Assembly: GCF_964355755.1 (NCBI RefSeq)
Contig: NC_092670.1
Coordinates: forward strand, 38,613,795-38,677,794
Direction: 5' to 3'
DNA: 64,000 nt
Origin: Antedon mediterranea
Lineage: Eukaryota; Echinodermata; Crinoidea; Comatulida; Antedonidae
Under the pieces are notes generated by a model. That model made no database searches, was not told the origin of the DNA, and was given only the letters and a program-made list of their open reading frames with translations. Below are positions 1 to 24,699 of this stretch, piece by piece; within the stretch, counting starts at the first letter, position 1, and the number at the start of each line of letters is the position of its first letter. Made by a program: the position numbers and the translations under genes.

Positions 1-118
1 AATTTTTTCTTTTGACTGTCGATCGAAACCAATAGCCCCATAATATGGCCTAGGCTACACAAATTACAATAGTAAAAAAACTGTAAAAGTTTTCTAAATT
101 CATTAAATGTCTTTAAAG

Positions 119-3100
119 GTGAATGCAGTGGATATGGTGACCCGCATTACTTTACTTTCGATGGTAAATCATATGATCACCAGGGCAACTGCACATATAT
201 CCTTTCACGTGATGCGTCACCAGAACACCAGTACACTGTATACATTCACAACGAAGAGTGCGCAAATTTCCCAGGTACCACTTGTCCCGAATCGATGACA
301 GTTCTTTACAAAAATTATACGATTGTTATGCAACATGACTTTGAGGTAATTTTCCTTTTTTTTTAAATTATTATTTTGGCTCGCAGTACAGACCTATCAC
401 AGCAAGCAAAGATAAAACTATATGTTTTTCTTAATTTCATTTAATTTATTTGGTCTCAAAACAAACAAAAAATATACGAGTAGATTACAAACGGTGAACT
501 AAATGAAAGCCGCAACCGATCATTAAAAATTCTTTAAACAATCTATAAAAATGTCTTTTTTAAACAAGACAATTGCTCTACAGGTAATAAAATGCATTTA
601 GATAAGTCTAGGAATGAATATTACAATTTACCAAAAACTGCAACACATTCTCTTAATCATCATTTTTATACTTCTGTTAGTTTAACGTTAGTGGAAATGT
701 AGTGTATGCTCCTGCATATTTCGATGGAATTGAGTTGCGTCAAAATGGTCTCAAAATGATGGTAATTGTTGCTGCAATTGGTTTAGAGGTTCGATTTGAA
801 CCACTGTCTCCGCGATATTTTCGTGTGGTTGTTTCTGCTCAATTGTTTTGGAATAACACAGAAGGATTATGCGGTAAGAAATACATCAATTCCTTCTGCC
901 CTCAATTTAAAGAATAGGGCACTTACTTCTGTCCACTACGCTTTTCCGGTGTAGGCTGCAGTCCTTGTCTACGTCCAACACCCTAACTTGTTTCTTTCCA
1001 CACTTGGAAAAAAAGTGCTTACATTTTCAACAATAAAATAATAATTATTCATTATTTAATTGTGTTTCTTAATCTTAAATGAAGCCCAACAGCAGATGTC
1101 TGGCGAATCTTCTCCGGGATCCTGGTGTTAGGATATTGTGATGATGGAACATTAATCATGTCCTTTATCGACTGAGTCTATTCTATCTCTATTCTTTTTC
1201 TATGTCACCTACTGTATTTTCTGTTTATAATATGAATTATTTATAATAATTTATTCTTTATCAGGTCTATGTAATAATATCACAGAGGATGATTTCATCT
1301 CACGTGAAGGCAAAGTGATTTCTGATCCGTTTGAGTTCGGTTACGAATGGCTTGAGTCTGTAAACGGTGATGAAGCCCACTGCATTCCACAAGTGAAACC
1401 AACTCAATGTATCCCCAGCCAGGAGATTATCGATTGGTGTGGTAACATGAATTCAACCGTGTTCCAATCATGTCATCCATACGTGGATCCACGAGAATAC
1501 TTCAAGACCTGTATTCGAGACAATTGCGCAGAAGGATTTCCAGGAAATTGCTGGGCCTTTGAAAGTTATGCTGAGGAATGTAGTGGATTGAAAGTGTGTA
1601 TTCCTTGGCGATCAGACGATTTTTGTCGTAAGTGATTTATCTTCTACTTGATAAACATTATAGGAAACGACTTCTAATTGTTTTCCCTTGCATATGTACA
1701 TTTCTTACAGTCATTCTTCAACAGAACATTATTTGATTTATATGGTCTTTTCCTTTTTAGCTGAAACATGTCCAGATGGCCTAGTGTACCGTCAATGCAA
1801 CTGTCCAATACCTGAGGTCGATAGCTGCTCATCCTGGGAAGAATTTGACTGTCCTCTTGATCCGATAGCTGGCTGTTTTTGTCCTGAAGGTACCGTTCCC
1901 GATGGAACTCATCCAAGTAATATGACCTGTATTCCCTGTGAAGGTATTATTTTACATATTTATCTACTGTTCTAACAAACGATGATAGGTTTCCCAAAAG
2001 TGCCTTTACAAATAAGCTTTCTCTCGGATGCAATACATTGACTTTATGCAAGACAACAAGACAATCAATGTTTCCGCATTTTGATGATAGGTTTCCCAAA
2101 AGTACCTTTACAAATAAACTTTCTCTCGGATGCAATACATTGATTTTATGCAAGACAACAAGACAATCAATGTTTCCACATTTTATACTGTGATGACGCT
2201 AGTTACTATCCGTTATGCATGAATAATTTCTAGAATTATTACGTAATGCATAACGTTATAAATTACGTAGTAAGCTGGGTACTCATTGTTCACAGACCAG
2301 TGGCTCGGTGATGCACTTGAAACAGGCCATCGTTGTTGTAAATAAATTACAAATGAATTTAACTTGATGTAATTATATTGCCAGACCTATACCTGTCAAA
2401 TAATACTAAACAGCATAATAGCACTAAGATTGTGATTTTGTCTGGATTACTGTAATTAATATTCAATTCAATGACTTATGACATGTAGAATTAACAAAAT
2501 AATGAACATAATGAACTATGAACTATGAACTATAATGTCTAATTATAACCGTTATATATGTTCAGTTACTCCACCACCAACAATACCAACAACAACAAAT
2601 CCTTGTCCTGAAGGTAAGCATTATTTGAATAATTACACAGCCAAACGTTGTAATATCAAATGATCAATGAAACAATTTTCCCGAGCGTTTCTGCTTTTTT
2701 AAATACACCTAAAAGTTACTTTACACAGACGCATTAGGGTTGGTGAGTACCCTGCCAAAATACGCAAGAATTTTGCCAAAATACGCAAATTGAGGGCGCT
2801 ATGCTTTGCCAAAATACACAAATCATGCCAAAATACGCAAATTGAGGGCGCTATGCTTTGCCAAAATACACAAATCATGCCAAAATACGCAAATCAGCCT
2901 TGCCCAAATACGCAAATCATGCCAAAATACGCAAATTGAGGGCGCTATGCTTTGCCAAAATACACAAATCATGCCAAAATACGCAAATCTGCTTTGCCAA
3001 AATACGCAAATCATGCCAAAATACACAAATTGAGGGCGCTATGCTTTGCCAAAATACACAAATCTGCTTTGCAAAAATACGCAAATCATGCCAAAATACG

Positions 3101-6100
3101 CAAATCATGCCAAAATACGCAAACTGAGGGCGCTATGCTTTGCCAAAATACACAAATCATGCCAAAATACACAAATCTGCTTTGCCAAAATACGCAAATC
3201 ATGCAAAATACGCAAATTGAGGGCGCTATAATTTGCCAAAATACGCAAATCATGCCAAAATACACAAATCATGCCGGAAAGCACAAATCTGCTTTGCCAA
3301 AATACGCAAATCATGCAAAATACGCAAATTGAGGGCGCTATGATTTGCCAAAATATGCAAATCATGCCGCCAATACGCAAATTGAGGGTGCTATGCTTTG
3401 CCAAAATACACAATCATGCCCAAATACGCAAATTGAGGGCGCTATGCTTTGCAAAAATACGCAAATCATTCGCTCCTCCTTGTAAAGAGGCCCGAAAAAA
3501 CATATTGGCTTAGCAAGAGGTACAAAAACGTAGCCGTATACTTTACTATCATAATGTTCATATTTATTAGCAATCATATAAACGTATTTATCTTAGATTA
3601 AATATCTAATGCACATTTACTTCTGAAAAGAAATTTATTACCACCATGCTTTATTTACGATACTTTAACGGCCTAGAAATATTCAACCATGCGTACACCA
3701 GCATGGTCTTTTCTTGTCATTTCCCCATCTACATCCCACCGACTGTCTGTAGGCTATGTGAACATTAAGGATTACTCATTCTTCTCATCAGTATTTTCTT
3801 TAATAATTCAAAAACCGCAAAGGGAATGTGTTGTACTTTTAAAGATTTATAAGACTTTGTGTAGAGCATCTGTGTTTGTATTATTTGTGATTCATGTAAG
3901 CGGGAAACCGCCTTGTAAGCCACTAGCCTTAATGTTAATGTTGCTATGTGGCCTTTTCAGAGGATACTTATTACTTGTCTCCAGCGTTGCCAGCGATAAA
4001 ATTTAAATTATGCCGTAGCCTGTCTCAAATAATGCCAGATTGGGAAAAATAATGGCAAATCCCTAAAATGTGGCCCTAATTAGCGCCACCAACGGTTGCA
4101 TGTTTAAAAAACGTCTGTAAAACCCCAACTGACACAAAGGGCCTAAAATGTTATCCCATGTCGTTAAAAATTTATATTTTTAGTTTTGTGTGTAATAACT
4201 AATATAATTCCCAATATCTGGGGTGCGAAAATGGTAATTGCAAATGTCATCAAACACCACCAGCCCGCCACCAAATTTAAAACCTGCTACAGCTACGGAA
4301 ACTTTAAATTGTTTAGCTGAAATATGTTTGGAAATATCATAAAAATATATTAAATGTCTTCAAGACCCCAGCCCACCATGGTTGGAAAATTGGAAAATTT
4401 TGAAAAAATGGAGAGCTGCTCGTTGGCCGGAAATGGCACTTATTTTCAAATATGAAATTAAAATATATTTATTAGTGCCTTCAGGATCTTAGCAAACCAT
4501 GGTCCAAAAATGGCACTTATAATTTAAAATAGGAAATAAAAATGTATATTAGTGTCTCCAGGACCTCTGCCCCACCATAGTTGGGGCTGAGGTAAGAAAA
4601 TTTGGAAAAATAGAGCTGCTCGATGGCCGGAAATATATGAGTCTCTAGGACCTCGGCCCACCATGGTCACTGGGGCTGAGATAACATTTGGAACAAGGCC
4701 ATACAATGGCTGCAGTCGCGTGCTCAACTACGCAACTTGGACAGCACCGAAAATATAGTTATACAATGTTATGTTGAGAAGATTTAGAGATACACGCGCA
4801 ACAAAATTCGTGGAAAGAAGAAAAGACTAAAAATAGGACTGCTAAACGATGCAAATGAAACTGAATTTGAAATATGGAAAACAAATTCTCTAGTAGATTT
4901 TTGTCTCTTTCGTCATAGCTCATCACATTTGATAGAGCGCATCTCGACTTATCCGTATTCCATTCCCCCCCCCCCCCCCATATATGGTCCGGTATCACTA
5001 TATGCGTTTTATCGCTTTTCTGTACTTTTTGAACTGTTTTGATGTACAGACAAGTTTTAAAGTAGGCCTACATTACTTTTTGAAAGTTCATTTTTTTCTG
5101 AGAGCACGCGACTTATGGCTGTTGGCCTTGTTAAAATTGCTATGAGGCCATCATGTGCAAAAGTGTAAATAGCTTTGGTCACGTAATTTCATCATTCCAA
5201 TCAATTTCAATATGTTACAGCTCCTCAGAGTAAAAAGTGATACTCATGATTAAAACGTTTTCTGGAATCTATTGAATTGAAGATACGAATTCATGTACAA
5301 ATTTTGCGCATCGGATGCTGTGACGTCATCATATGGCCAGTTGAATTATAAACGTCATACTTTCATATATTTTTTTTCTCCATATTCTTCGTATCCAAAT
5401 TCCTTCAACACGTCAATATGCGGTTGCTCAGATAATTCCCTTCCAAAATTGCTATCTACGTGCTTCATTTTGATGACATGACATGTTAAAAATTTGATTA
5501 AAATGTGGGTCTCGTAATTTCATGACACAAAATAGGTACAATTCAGCACTGTAAATATATTTAATTCATGTCATAGGATGGCATAATAATTGTCGCCGTT
5601 GATATTTTAACGTATGTGCATGTTGAGGTAGCGGATACGCCGCTTATAATTATGAACTGAAAAAAACAAAACCCTTCATAATGTTTTCGGTTAATTTTCT
5701 CTACATCTGGGGATCCAATAACCTACATGAACTCTGAAATACTTAGCAACATAATTGGTCAATCGCGGCTAGCCTCGTCGGTTTCGTTGTGCTGCCTATC
5801 GCACACACGGGAGTTTGTGAGCAGCCAATTCCTATCCGAAGAGTCGATCGAATCCGAAACAAAAGGATGGATGCACTATTGTACGAAAAAACCTGACAGA
5901 CCTGTTTTGTACGATATGATATTGTGTACAGTGTAAGGTGATATGTACGAAATTGCAAGATTAAACAAAATATTATTGTTGTTCTGTGGTATATTATTTT
6001 TTTAGTTGTTCAAAAAACACAAAATTATGCCAGATTAATATACTAAAAACGGCTAAATAATGCCGCGGCATTTTCCCAGACGCCGTGGGCCTCTAAATAA

Positions 6101-6985
6101 TGCCAAAAAGCATAATAATGCCAGAAATGGCAACTATGCTTGTCTCCAATTATGTCGTCTAGCTTACATTGATATAAATCTATTCAATCTACAATAGGCC
6201 TATAGTTAATAAATTAGTACTTGCTTTACTCGCTTTTTAGCAATAAAGAATGGATATAATTCGTTTTTACTGTTTAAAACTGTCTTCGACCAGTTGATTT
6301 TATTTTCATCCGAGTGCGTACGTTTTTATGCTTTTGGTATGTTTACGGTACACCTCAAGTTGTGTGTTGCCAAAGTGCTAGTCAACGAGGCACGCAATGC
6401 ACACAATCCACGCAATGCATGCAATCCTCGACGACGGTAATTCAACGGAAAAATTACCAACAAGTGCGATCCTTCGAATAATAATAAGCCTTCGTTAATA
6501 TTTGTGTACAATTCATAAACATTTATGAATCACCTACCGTTAATGTAATTATGTTAACAATTTCGAATATCCAGATGCGACTTCGATGTCTACAAGCGAG
6601 ACCAACAAGAAGGGAGCAGCAGTAGTCTGTATAAATTCATTTCATATCGTTTACATTTACTTTTTTTATATTCATAGTTGAGCCTATTGGATGTATTGTT
6701 ATTGAATCTGACCCGGTAGAAGTACGAGACGGTACCTGTATTGGCAACACATCCTCAACCTCTTGTCTTGGCAAATGCGAGTCTTCGTACAAAATCACAG
6801 GCTACACAGACGGGGTTCCAAGTACTGAAAAAGAATGTCCACTATGCGAACCGGTCCGGTTTAGCACCGAAGTCGTCGATCTGGTCTGCCCCGGAAATCT
6901 ATCAAAACAAGTAGAGGTGCAGAAGATAATGGAGTGCAGTTGTAGCGCAAGGGACCATATTTGTCCAGATATCTTGCTAGATTAG
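119..6985 (+). CDS. VWD-C8-TIL-cystine-knot secreted protein (5' partial)
   Basis: This is the C-terminal part of a large secreted, cysteine-rich glycoprotein; the 5' part lies outside the window. Exons: 119-345, 681-873, 1265-1627, 1761-1943, 2566-2613, 6678-6985; the phases chain without a break to the TAG stop. In order the frame shows a von Willebrand D domain (GYGDPHYFTFDGKSYDHQG, ending in GLCGLCNN), a C8 domain (exon 3), a TIL-type cysteine-rich segment (CPDGLVYRQCNCP, exon 4), a short Pro/Thr linker (TPPPTIPTTT) and a C-terminal cystine-knot domain (CIVIES...CLGKCES...CSCSARDHIC). In VWF, gel-forming mucins and hemocytins, D domains mediate disulfide multimerisation and the cystine knot mediates dimerisation. 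The combination fits a mucin/hemocytin/VWF-like protein of extracellular matrix, mucus or clot. Which one cannot be decided from the C-terminus alone. The last intron is 4 kb and carries repeats and a transposon. Confidence 0.88.
346..680 (+). other. intron of VWD-domain gene, no feature
   Basis: AT-rich intron between the two exons that encode the VWD domain, with a GTAATT donor and a TTCTGTTAG acceptor. I see no repeat or gene in it. Confidence 0.6.
1981..2184. repeat. two-copy tandem duplication, 102-bp unit
   Basis: Two adjacent near-identical copies starting GATGATAGGTTTCCCAAAAG at 1981 and 2083, a few substitutions apart, inside the intron between the TIL exon and the linker exon. Confidence 0.85.
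2752..3468. repeat. intronic minisatellite of AAAATACGCAAAT-type units
   Basis: About 700 bp of short interspersed repeats. A 17-18 bp motif (TGCCAAAATACGCAAATCA) alternates with a GAGGGCGCTATGCTTTGC motif, giving a composite unit of roughly 50-110 bp. The array lies in the last intron of the VWD gene. Both strands are open over long stretches because the units contain few stops; the apparent peptides are repeat translations and not genes. Confidence 0.9.
3982..6138. mobile_element. hAT-type non-autonomous transposon, 2.16 kb
   Basis: The element is flanked by a perfect 8-bp duplication CTTGTCTC at 3974-3981 and 6139-6146. Its ends are imperfect inverted repeats: CAGCGTTGCCA at the left and the reverse complement of CATAGTTGCCA at the right, followed by AATAATGCC-rich subterminal sequence on both sides. 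An 8-bp duplication with CA(G)..GTTGCCA ends is typical of the hAT superfamily. I recognise no transposase inside. The interior holds a degenerate direct repeat around CCACCATGG (4360-4680) and a 15-base C run at 4965-4979. Confidence 0.75.
4965..4979 (+). repeat. poly-C run
   Basis: Fifteen consecutive C residues inside the hAT-type element. Its length is prone to sequencing and replication error. Confidence 0.9.
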
Positions 6986-7925
6986 AATATAGATTTTGAA
7001 GTCTGACTTAAAAGTGCATTCTCTACTTTTTTTTATAAATTATATTTTAGTTAAATTCTTTAGTCTTCTTATCGTGACAAGTATTTATTGTTGAATTGAA
7101 ACAAAATGAAAATCGACCTTTGACCTTTGTTGACGAACGAATTTCTCTAAGTATAGGCCTAACAGAATTATGATTTTATTTATTAAACGGAATTTTCTTT
7201 TTGAAGTCTGTTTTGTTGTGCAGTCTGACACGAGTCGAAGTAAAGGAATGAATTGTTCTGTTCCCTTTCCGACTTTTAACAAAATAATTAATTTTAGATT
7301 ATAATAGTTATTATTATTATTTTACATACAATTTGTCTGGGAAAATTTAAAAATATTTTAAATATTTGACGGTCATTGTATTTATTGCATTTATGATGAT
7401 GAATGATTAATAAAACCTCCACTGCACTCATTAATCTTAATAGCTTTAACATGCACATCTGTTTGTTGTAAGTCAATGTCAAAGTTGTTACTTTTGAAAC
7501 GGATAAACATTATTATATAATATTTATGAATCGTAATAAATTACTTTAATGTATATATGATTTGTGTTTAAATCTTACTGTTTTTTATTTGTTACAAATT
7601 GTATTTCTAATAGTAAATAATAAAAGCACGAGAATGCATATTGTTTGAACAACATTTGTTATTTTGAGACTGATGATGAAATGTATTACAGTGTGGACTA
7701 ACATACAACTCAGAAGATATAATAAGATCATTCTAATACAAACTTTTCAATGAAATTATTGTGGGAAAAAGAGATCAGAAAGCAAGCTATTACGACTGGC
7801 GCCCTCTATAGTTATTATCTTTGATTATTATACAGGTAGGAAACAATAGCGTGTAATGAAAGACGAGGGTTTGTGTATTTTTGTCGATTTTATTCCTTGT
7901 TTTTATACTTAAATACACGTTCAGA
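6986..7925. other. 3' UTR of VWD gene and Argonaute upstream region
   Basis: There is no coding sequence. An AATAAA-type signal near 7618-7624 (AATAATAAAAGC) is the best candidate 3' end of the VWD-domain gene. The remaining ~300 bp up to the ATG at 7926 must hold the Argonaute 5' UTR and possibly its promoter; no clear TATA box is seen. Confidence 0.5.
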
Positions 7926-18880
<10,955 letters not shown>

Positions 18881-20527
18881 GAGGTTCACAACAAAATTGG
18901 TTTGTTATGTCGGTTTATCATTTGTTCATGCAGCAGTATGCAAGATTTCACAACATAGAGTTATAATACTTGTTATCGAATAATTTGTGGCATGGACTAA
19001 TGTGTGCATATAGCACACAGAATTTTGTATTTAAAGATTGTACAAGCTCTTAGTGAGTTAACATAGTGTTAAACATATACTCTCATTGTGTAAAGTTAGA
19101 ACATAGTTTACAGTACGTAATTCTGTAAACGCAAGTGAAAGTTGACGACACATTTGTAACCATCAATTGTGTATGTTGGTCAAATGAGGCATTGAATGAG
19201 AGCCGTTTTGGTGCATTTTATCCGTTAGTGAATGTTGCTAGCAAACCCAAAGCCTAATGTTTTCTTCACAGTTGCTAAAAACGGTGTTGAAAGCCAAAAA
19301 CTTGCCAAAATGACCGTTATCTTTCAAGCTTAAGCCAGAATTTTTAAATTAGAAATGAAGGAGTTTTTTTTTTAGAGAATATGAAATTTATGAGGTACAG
19401 GCAAAAAGACAGTAGTAGTAGTAGTAGTTTTAATATTAGTATTTTTATTAGATAACGTACTTCAACATTTTTTGTGCCTTTGAGCCCATGAAGTTATTAT
19501 TTAACATACAAATAATGTTACATATTATTACATTATTTTTAAAGAGAAATTATAGATTATTGGTCCACATTAGAACATTTTATGGAGTTCATAGTTCAAT
19601 TACCTAATGTTACAAAATGCTGTAGTGTGGACAGAGCTTAAGAGACTTATGTGTGTGGACAAACCGATGCAATGTAAACGGAGGTTGTAGATGTAAATAC
19701 TACAGGGACCTTGATCATAGAAGTGTGCTTAGTTTTATTGTGCAAATGAATCTATCCAAAGCTTTCCATTTTTCATTAAGTGCATCAAAAGTTCTATCCA
19801 AATGCTTAACTTATTTTCACTTAAGATCTATCTACATTCTACACAATGTTGAAATCATTTTAACTTAAGAACAAGCAAATTCTACCCAAATCATTTTACT
19901 TAACTGCTTCATATATACTACCAAAAAGCTAAAATAAGTTTTGAAATTGTCTTAAGTGAAAAAGATCCGGTCCCACTAACTTGTACTAATAACTCTTTGC
20001 TTATTATTGGGTCACATAAACGATAATGTACTTCAGAATAATTATTAATATTAAACAATATAGAAAGATAGTATTATTCGGTAGCCTCCCGTTTTATTTT
20101 GATAGGCTATATTTATTTAGGAAAAATGATATAATTATAATTTAAAGCTGGATTTATGCACCCCTCTACAGTTTTCTGCTGGGCTTGAATAGTGGTTTAA
20201 AAATTATTGATAAAAATAGTTATTTTGTAGTATTATCTGGTCGATGCTGACCAACATGCACATTCTCAGCTCATTCATTTCTACAGGATTATATAACTTA
20301 TAAATGGGTTTTATGAGAAATTCTACATTTTGGACATGAATACAGTATTTTAATTTATGAGTTTTGTTGGTATGTGATATGCTTAGTGTTAACTCGCGCC
20401 CATTGTAAGTGCAGATAAAAGATTTCAGCTTTAGTAACTTGTTTTAGAAGCCTAGTGGATGCTGCCTACTTCTGTGAACTGTTCGTAGTGAATGTTGCTG
20501 CCTAGACCAGTGAGCCTCTTTTAATCT

Positions 20528-21225
20528 GGTCAATATTGCTGCCTAACCAGATTATGTCATTTTAGTTATTTGCTTTTAAACCTGGTATATCATCGGTTAA
20601 TGAGTGAGAAGCTTTTGATCTAGTCAATGTTGCTGCCTAACCAGTTTATGTCAGTTTAGTTAATTGCATAACCTGGTATATCATTGTTTAATGAGTGAGC
20701 AGCTTTTGATCTAGTCAATGTTGCTGCCTAACCAGTTTATGTCAGTTTAGTTAATTGCATAACCTGGTATATCATTGGTTAATGAGTGAGCAGCTTTTGA
20801 TCTAGTCAATGTTGCTGCCTAACCAGTTTATGTCAGTTTAGTTAATTGCATAACCTGGTATATCATTGGTTAATGAGTGAGCAGCTTTTGATCTAGTCAA
20901 TGTTGCTGCTTAACCAGTTTATGTCAGTTTAGTTAATTGCATAACCTGGTATATCATTGGTTAATGAGTGAGCAGCTTTTGATCTAGTCAATGTTGCTGC
21001 CTAACCAGTTTATGTCAGTTTTGTTAATTGCGTAACCGGGTATATCATTGGTTAATGAGTGAGCAGCTTTTGGTCTGGTCAATGTTGCTGCTTAACCAGT
21101 TTATGTCAGTTTAGTTAATTGCATAACCTGGTATATCATTGGTTAATGACTGAGCAGCTTTTGATCTGGTCAATGTTGCTGCCTAACCAGATTATGTCAG
21201 TTTAGGTATTTGCTTAACCTGGTTA
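20528..21225 (+). repeat. tandem array, about 8 x 91 bp
   Basis: The unit contains GTCAATGTTGCTGCCTAACC, TTTATGTCAGTTTAGTTAAT and CATTGGTTAATGAGTGAGCA. Phase points recur every 91 bp (20622, 20713, 20804, 20895 and onward); the inner copies are nearly identical and the outer copies more diverged. It lies downstream of the Argonaute stop codon, probably in its 3' UTR. Confidence 0.9.
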
Positions 21226-22917
21226 ATGAGTGCTTCTTGATTCCTGTATTGTTTCATACACAGTTACTTAGCTATGTGGTAACAATATAATCATTGCCTT
21301 TGTATTACCTCAGTACTTTCAACATTGTGCCGTAGAATATCAACTTAATCAATCAATATATTTTTTTTCAATAGATATATTTAACAAGTAAAAAGCTACT
21401 ACTTTCCTTGGCTACAGGTTTAGACTATTGTATAATTGATGTGCTGGGCTATTTCATTGCTGCAGTTTTTATCTATTCCTTTGCAGTTGAAGACTTCTGT
21501 TTAGGATGTGGAATAGGTTGCAGTATTAGGCTTCTATCCTGGCTGAAATTAGGCTGTGGTTTAGGCTATTCTTAGGCTGTGGTTTTAGGCTTTCTTAGGC
21601 TGTGTTTTTAGGCTATTCCTAGGCTGTGGTTTTTAAATTATACAGCTTCAATAGAAGACTTCATTTTAAACGGCAGGTTTCTGTTCAACCAGTAATGTGT
21701 TGGCTGATTCAATCTAATTTTGAAAAAGAATTGAGGTTAAATAAAATTATTTTAGTCAGGAACAAAAATTTTAATTAACTTATATTGTATATATATTTTT
21801 TTTCTCCATTACTATTTGTAACATATTGTTAACATATTGTTTTTTTATTTTCTATTTTAAAAAGAGATTAACACACATTGTGATAATTAGAAAATTCAAG
21901 AAAAATGATAATACCCTGACTAAAAAAAACTAATTATTGAATGCATTGATTTATATCAAGCATTTAGCATAATATTAATTTTCAAAGAGCTAATAAGAAA
22001 CATGTGAATCGATTTTAAGGCCAAATATGGTGCATAAATGCTGCAATGGTCGCAGGACGCTTATTGTAAAAACGCGATCATCTTCCATTATCCTATGAAA
22101 TGAACGTAGGTGCGCAGAAAATGATAAATAATAAATTAACTACATAATACTACTAAGAATATTCTTGTTACTTAATACTATTTTTCCCTACATTTTATCT
22201 ATCAAAACATTTGAATAACATTTTATTATTAGGAGTTATATTTTGTAAAACTCTTCCTATCCAATCCACCAGACGTAATATGTGCAATGCTTTTATACCT
22301 AAACTTTGTGAAGTAATATTTATCATTATTTCTCGCAAAGTACAGTATTTAAATGAATATTAAAAGTACAATATTTATCCTATGCATATCAAGACGGTCC
22401 TTCGTATTTGCCAATAATAAATTATATGTAATTATATACACTTGATACCTCCCAGACGTGAATACAACTTGCCAGGTTCAATTATGTTTTACTAAATTTT
22501 TCTACTAAACTCTTTGCAATTTTGAATGCAGTAATTTATGCCGGAGGTTTTACAGTGCATTTAAGCGTTAAAAAACTATTGATAATTGATAATATGTGTG
22601 TTACTGTACACAACTAATTGATCTTTATGACCTGAAAATATACTTATTACGGAACGCACAGAATTCATCCACATATTTTTCAGAAGTGCATTGTGTATTT
22701 AATATAAGTATACTGTATATACTATTGTGTAGTGGTGTAGATACAGTGTGGTATGTACAATAACCATGTTATATCTCATAAATGTGATGTACTGTAGTAG
22801 CATGCTTTTATTGCTTGTTTTTAAAAATGCTTTTTTTCTTTTAGAAGACTTCTCATATTTACATTTTTTATTGTGAAATAATTTGTCTTTTTTTATGTCA
22901 TAGTTATTGCAGTACAA

Positions 22918-23290
22918 TCATGCTTTACTGCAGTAACTATGTGCTGCAGTAACAGTTGTCTTTTGTAGTTGCTGCAGTACGATCATGCTTTACTGCAGTA
23001 ACTATGTGCTCCAATAACAGTTGTCTTTTGTAGTTACTGCAGTACGATCATGCTTTACTGCAGTAACTATGTGCTCCAGTAACAGTTGTCTTTTGTAGTT
23101 ACTGCAGTACGATCATGCTTTACTGCAGTAACTATGTGCTGCAGTAACAGTTGTCTTTTGTTGTTACTGCAGTACGATCATGCTTTACTGCAGTAACTAT
23201 GTGCTCCAATAACAGTTGTCTTTTGTAGTTACTGCAGTACGATCATGCTTTACTGCAGTAACTATGTGCTCCAGTAACAATTGTCTTTCT
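22918..23290 (+). repeat. tandem array of hairpins, 6 x 65 bp
   Basis: Phase points recur every 65 bp (22921, 22986, 23051, 23116, 23181, 23246). Each unit boundary can fold as GTTACTGCAGTA, an 11-nt loop, TACTGCAGTAAC, a 12-bp perfect stem. It lies downstream of Argonaute. Confidence 0.9.
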
Positions 23291-24548
23291 GTAGTAACTG
23301 TTTCACAATTTAGTTTTACTGTATAGTATGGATAATTACTGCAGTACCTGCATGTTTTCTGCAGAGGTTTAGAATCTTGTCAAAGCAATTGGATATCTTG
23401 TTAGTTTCAATTTGTTGGCATTCATTTGAAACTACAGTGTTTTTACTTTCCATTATATTCAGTGTTACTATTTCTACTTAAACTTACGCAAACAAATCTA
23501 ACTGTATATCTACCACTTACAAGGAGCGTATTATGTGCAAATATAGTACACAGTATTCATTTAATCTAGTACTACTAAAATGGTGCAGGAACATTTTTCC
23601 TATCTTACAACACAACATTTAAATGTAGTAATAAAATATGATAATGCAATTTTTATTTTTCTTTGCTGGGTTTTCATACTATTTATGTAGTTCATAGATA
23701 ATTTGGTTATATTATTACCACTTTTTAGAAGATGTAGTTAGTGGCTTAAAAAAAAGAAATGTTTTTACCGATTATGTGAACACCGTATGAATCCAACGTA
23801 TTTTAATATAACAGAATTTTATTGCACATTATTTTTGTCTTTATAGGGACAGTATTGCCGTTAATATATTTGGGTATTTTCTCAGTTTTTCTTGTGCAAG
23901 ATTGTGGTTTTTAAAGATTGTTGTTTTTTTTAAACACTTTTGTGCAATTTCAGTATTCTCATTATACTTAACAAAGAAACCCTGCTCTTAAATTCCAAGT
24001 ACTATATACAAACCAAAATGCAATACTTTGTTTGTTTTGGTCAAATTATAGCCATCGTTGTCATGGTTACTACAAATTCATTTAAATCATGTAAATCAAT
24101 TTATTATTCAGGATATCAATTATGCATTAGTGATTAATATGCATGTGTTTTTGTGTTTATGCAAATTTGAAGGGAAGGTGGGCGACAATGCAATAGTTGG
24201 TAGGTAGTATCATTATATGACTGGTTAATAAAATATCTATGATAAAGGTATTGATATATACAATGCAACAAGATCTTATAGTAACTATGTATAGCAGACT
24301 TATTACAAATTTACATGGAGTTTAGTACAACTATTGAGAAATAATGCATTTTCATGGTTTTCATTACCAGTAATGTTGTATTGACATCGTGTAGTAGTAC
24401 TCAACTTGGTTTAAATTGAAATAGATATAAGTGTACCATATTAGTTATTCACTTATACTACCTTGATAAATGTTAAGTGTTATCACACTGTACAAATGTA
24501 TGTTTGTAGGGTGATAGTGTACGTTCGCACATAAATGATATTATCTGT

Positions 24549-24699
24549 AAAGCTCTGTCTACACTATCAGTATCAAACTAGTTTGATAAAAAGAGTGTGA
24601 TGTGCCCAAATATGGTAGTGCTATGACATCATCATGTACATATATGGACTCGTCACATTTTTTTGTAAAATAAAGTTTGATAGTGTAGACATGGCTTAA
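24549..24699. mobile_element. family A MITE, copy 9
   Basis: Complete copy downstream of Argonaute. It has a small ATCAGT duplication in the left inverted repeat. Confidence 0.87.

Noticed and set aside
2806-3513. Several overlapping frames with CQNTQI or CVFWH repeats
   Set aside because: They come from the stop-poor intronic minisatellite and no splice or start signals support them.
3689-4006. 105-aa frame in the VWD intron
   Set aside because: No homology recognised, no splice context, and it runs across the border of the hAT-type element.
20528-23290. CRISPR-like regular arrays
   Set aside because: Units are contiguous tandem copies without variable spacers, and the genome is eukaryotic.
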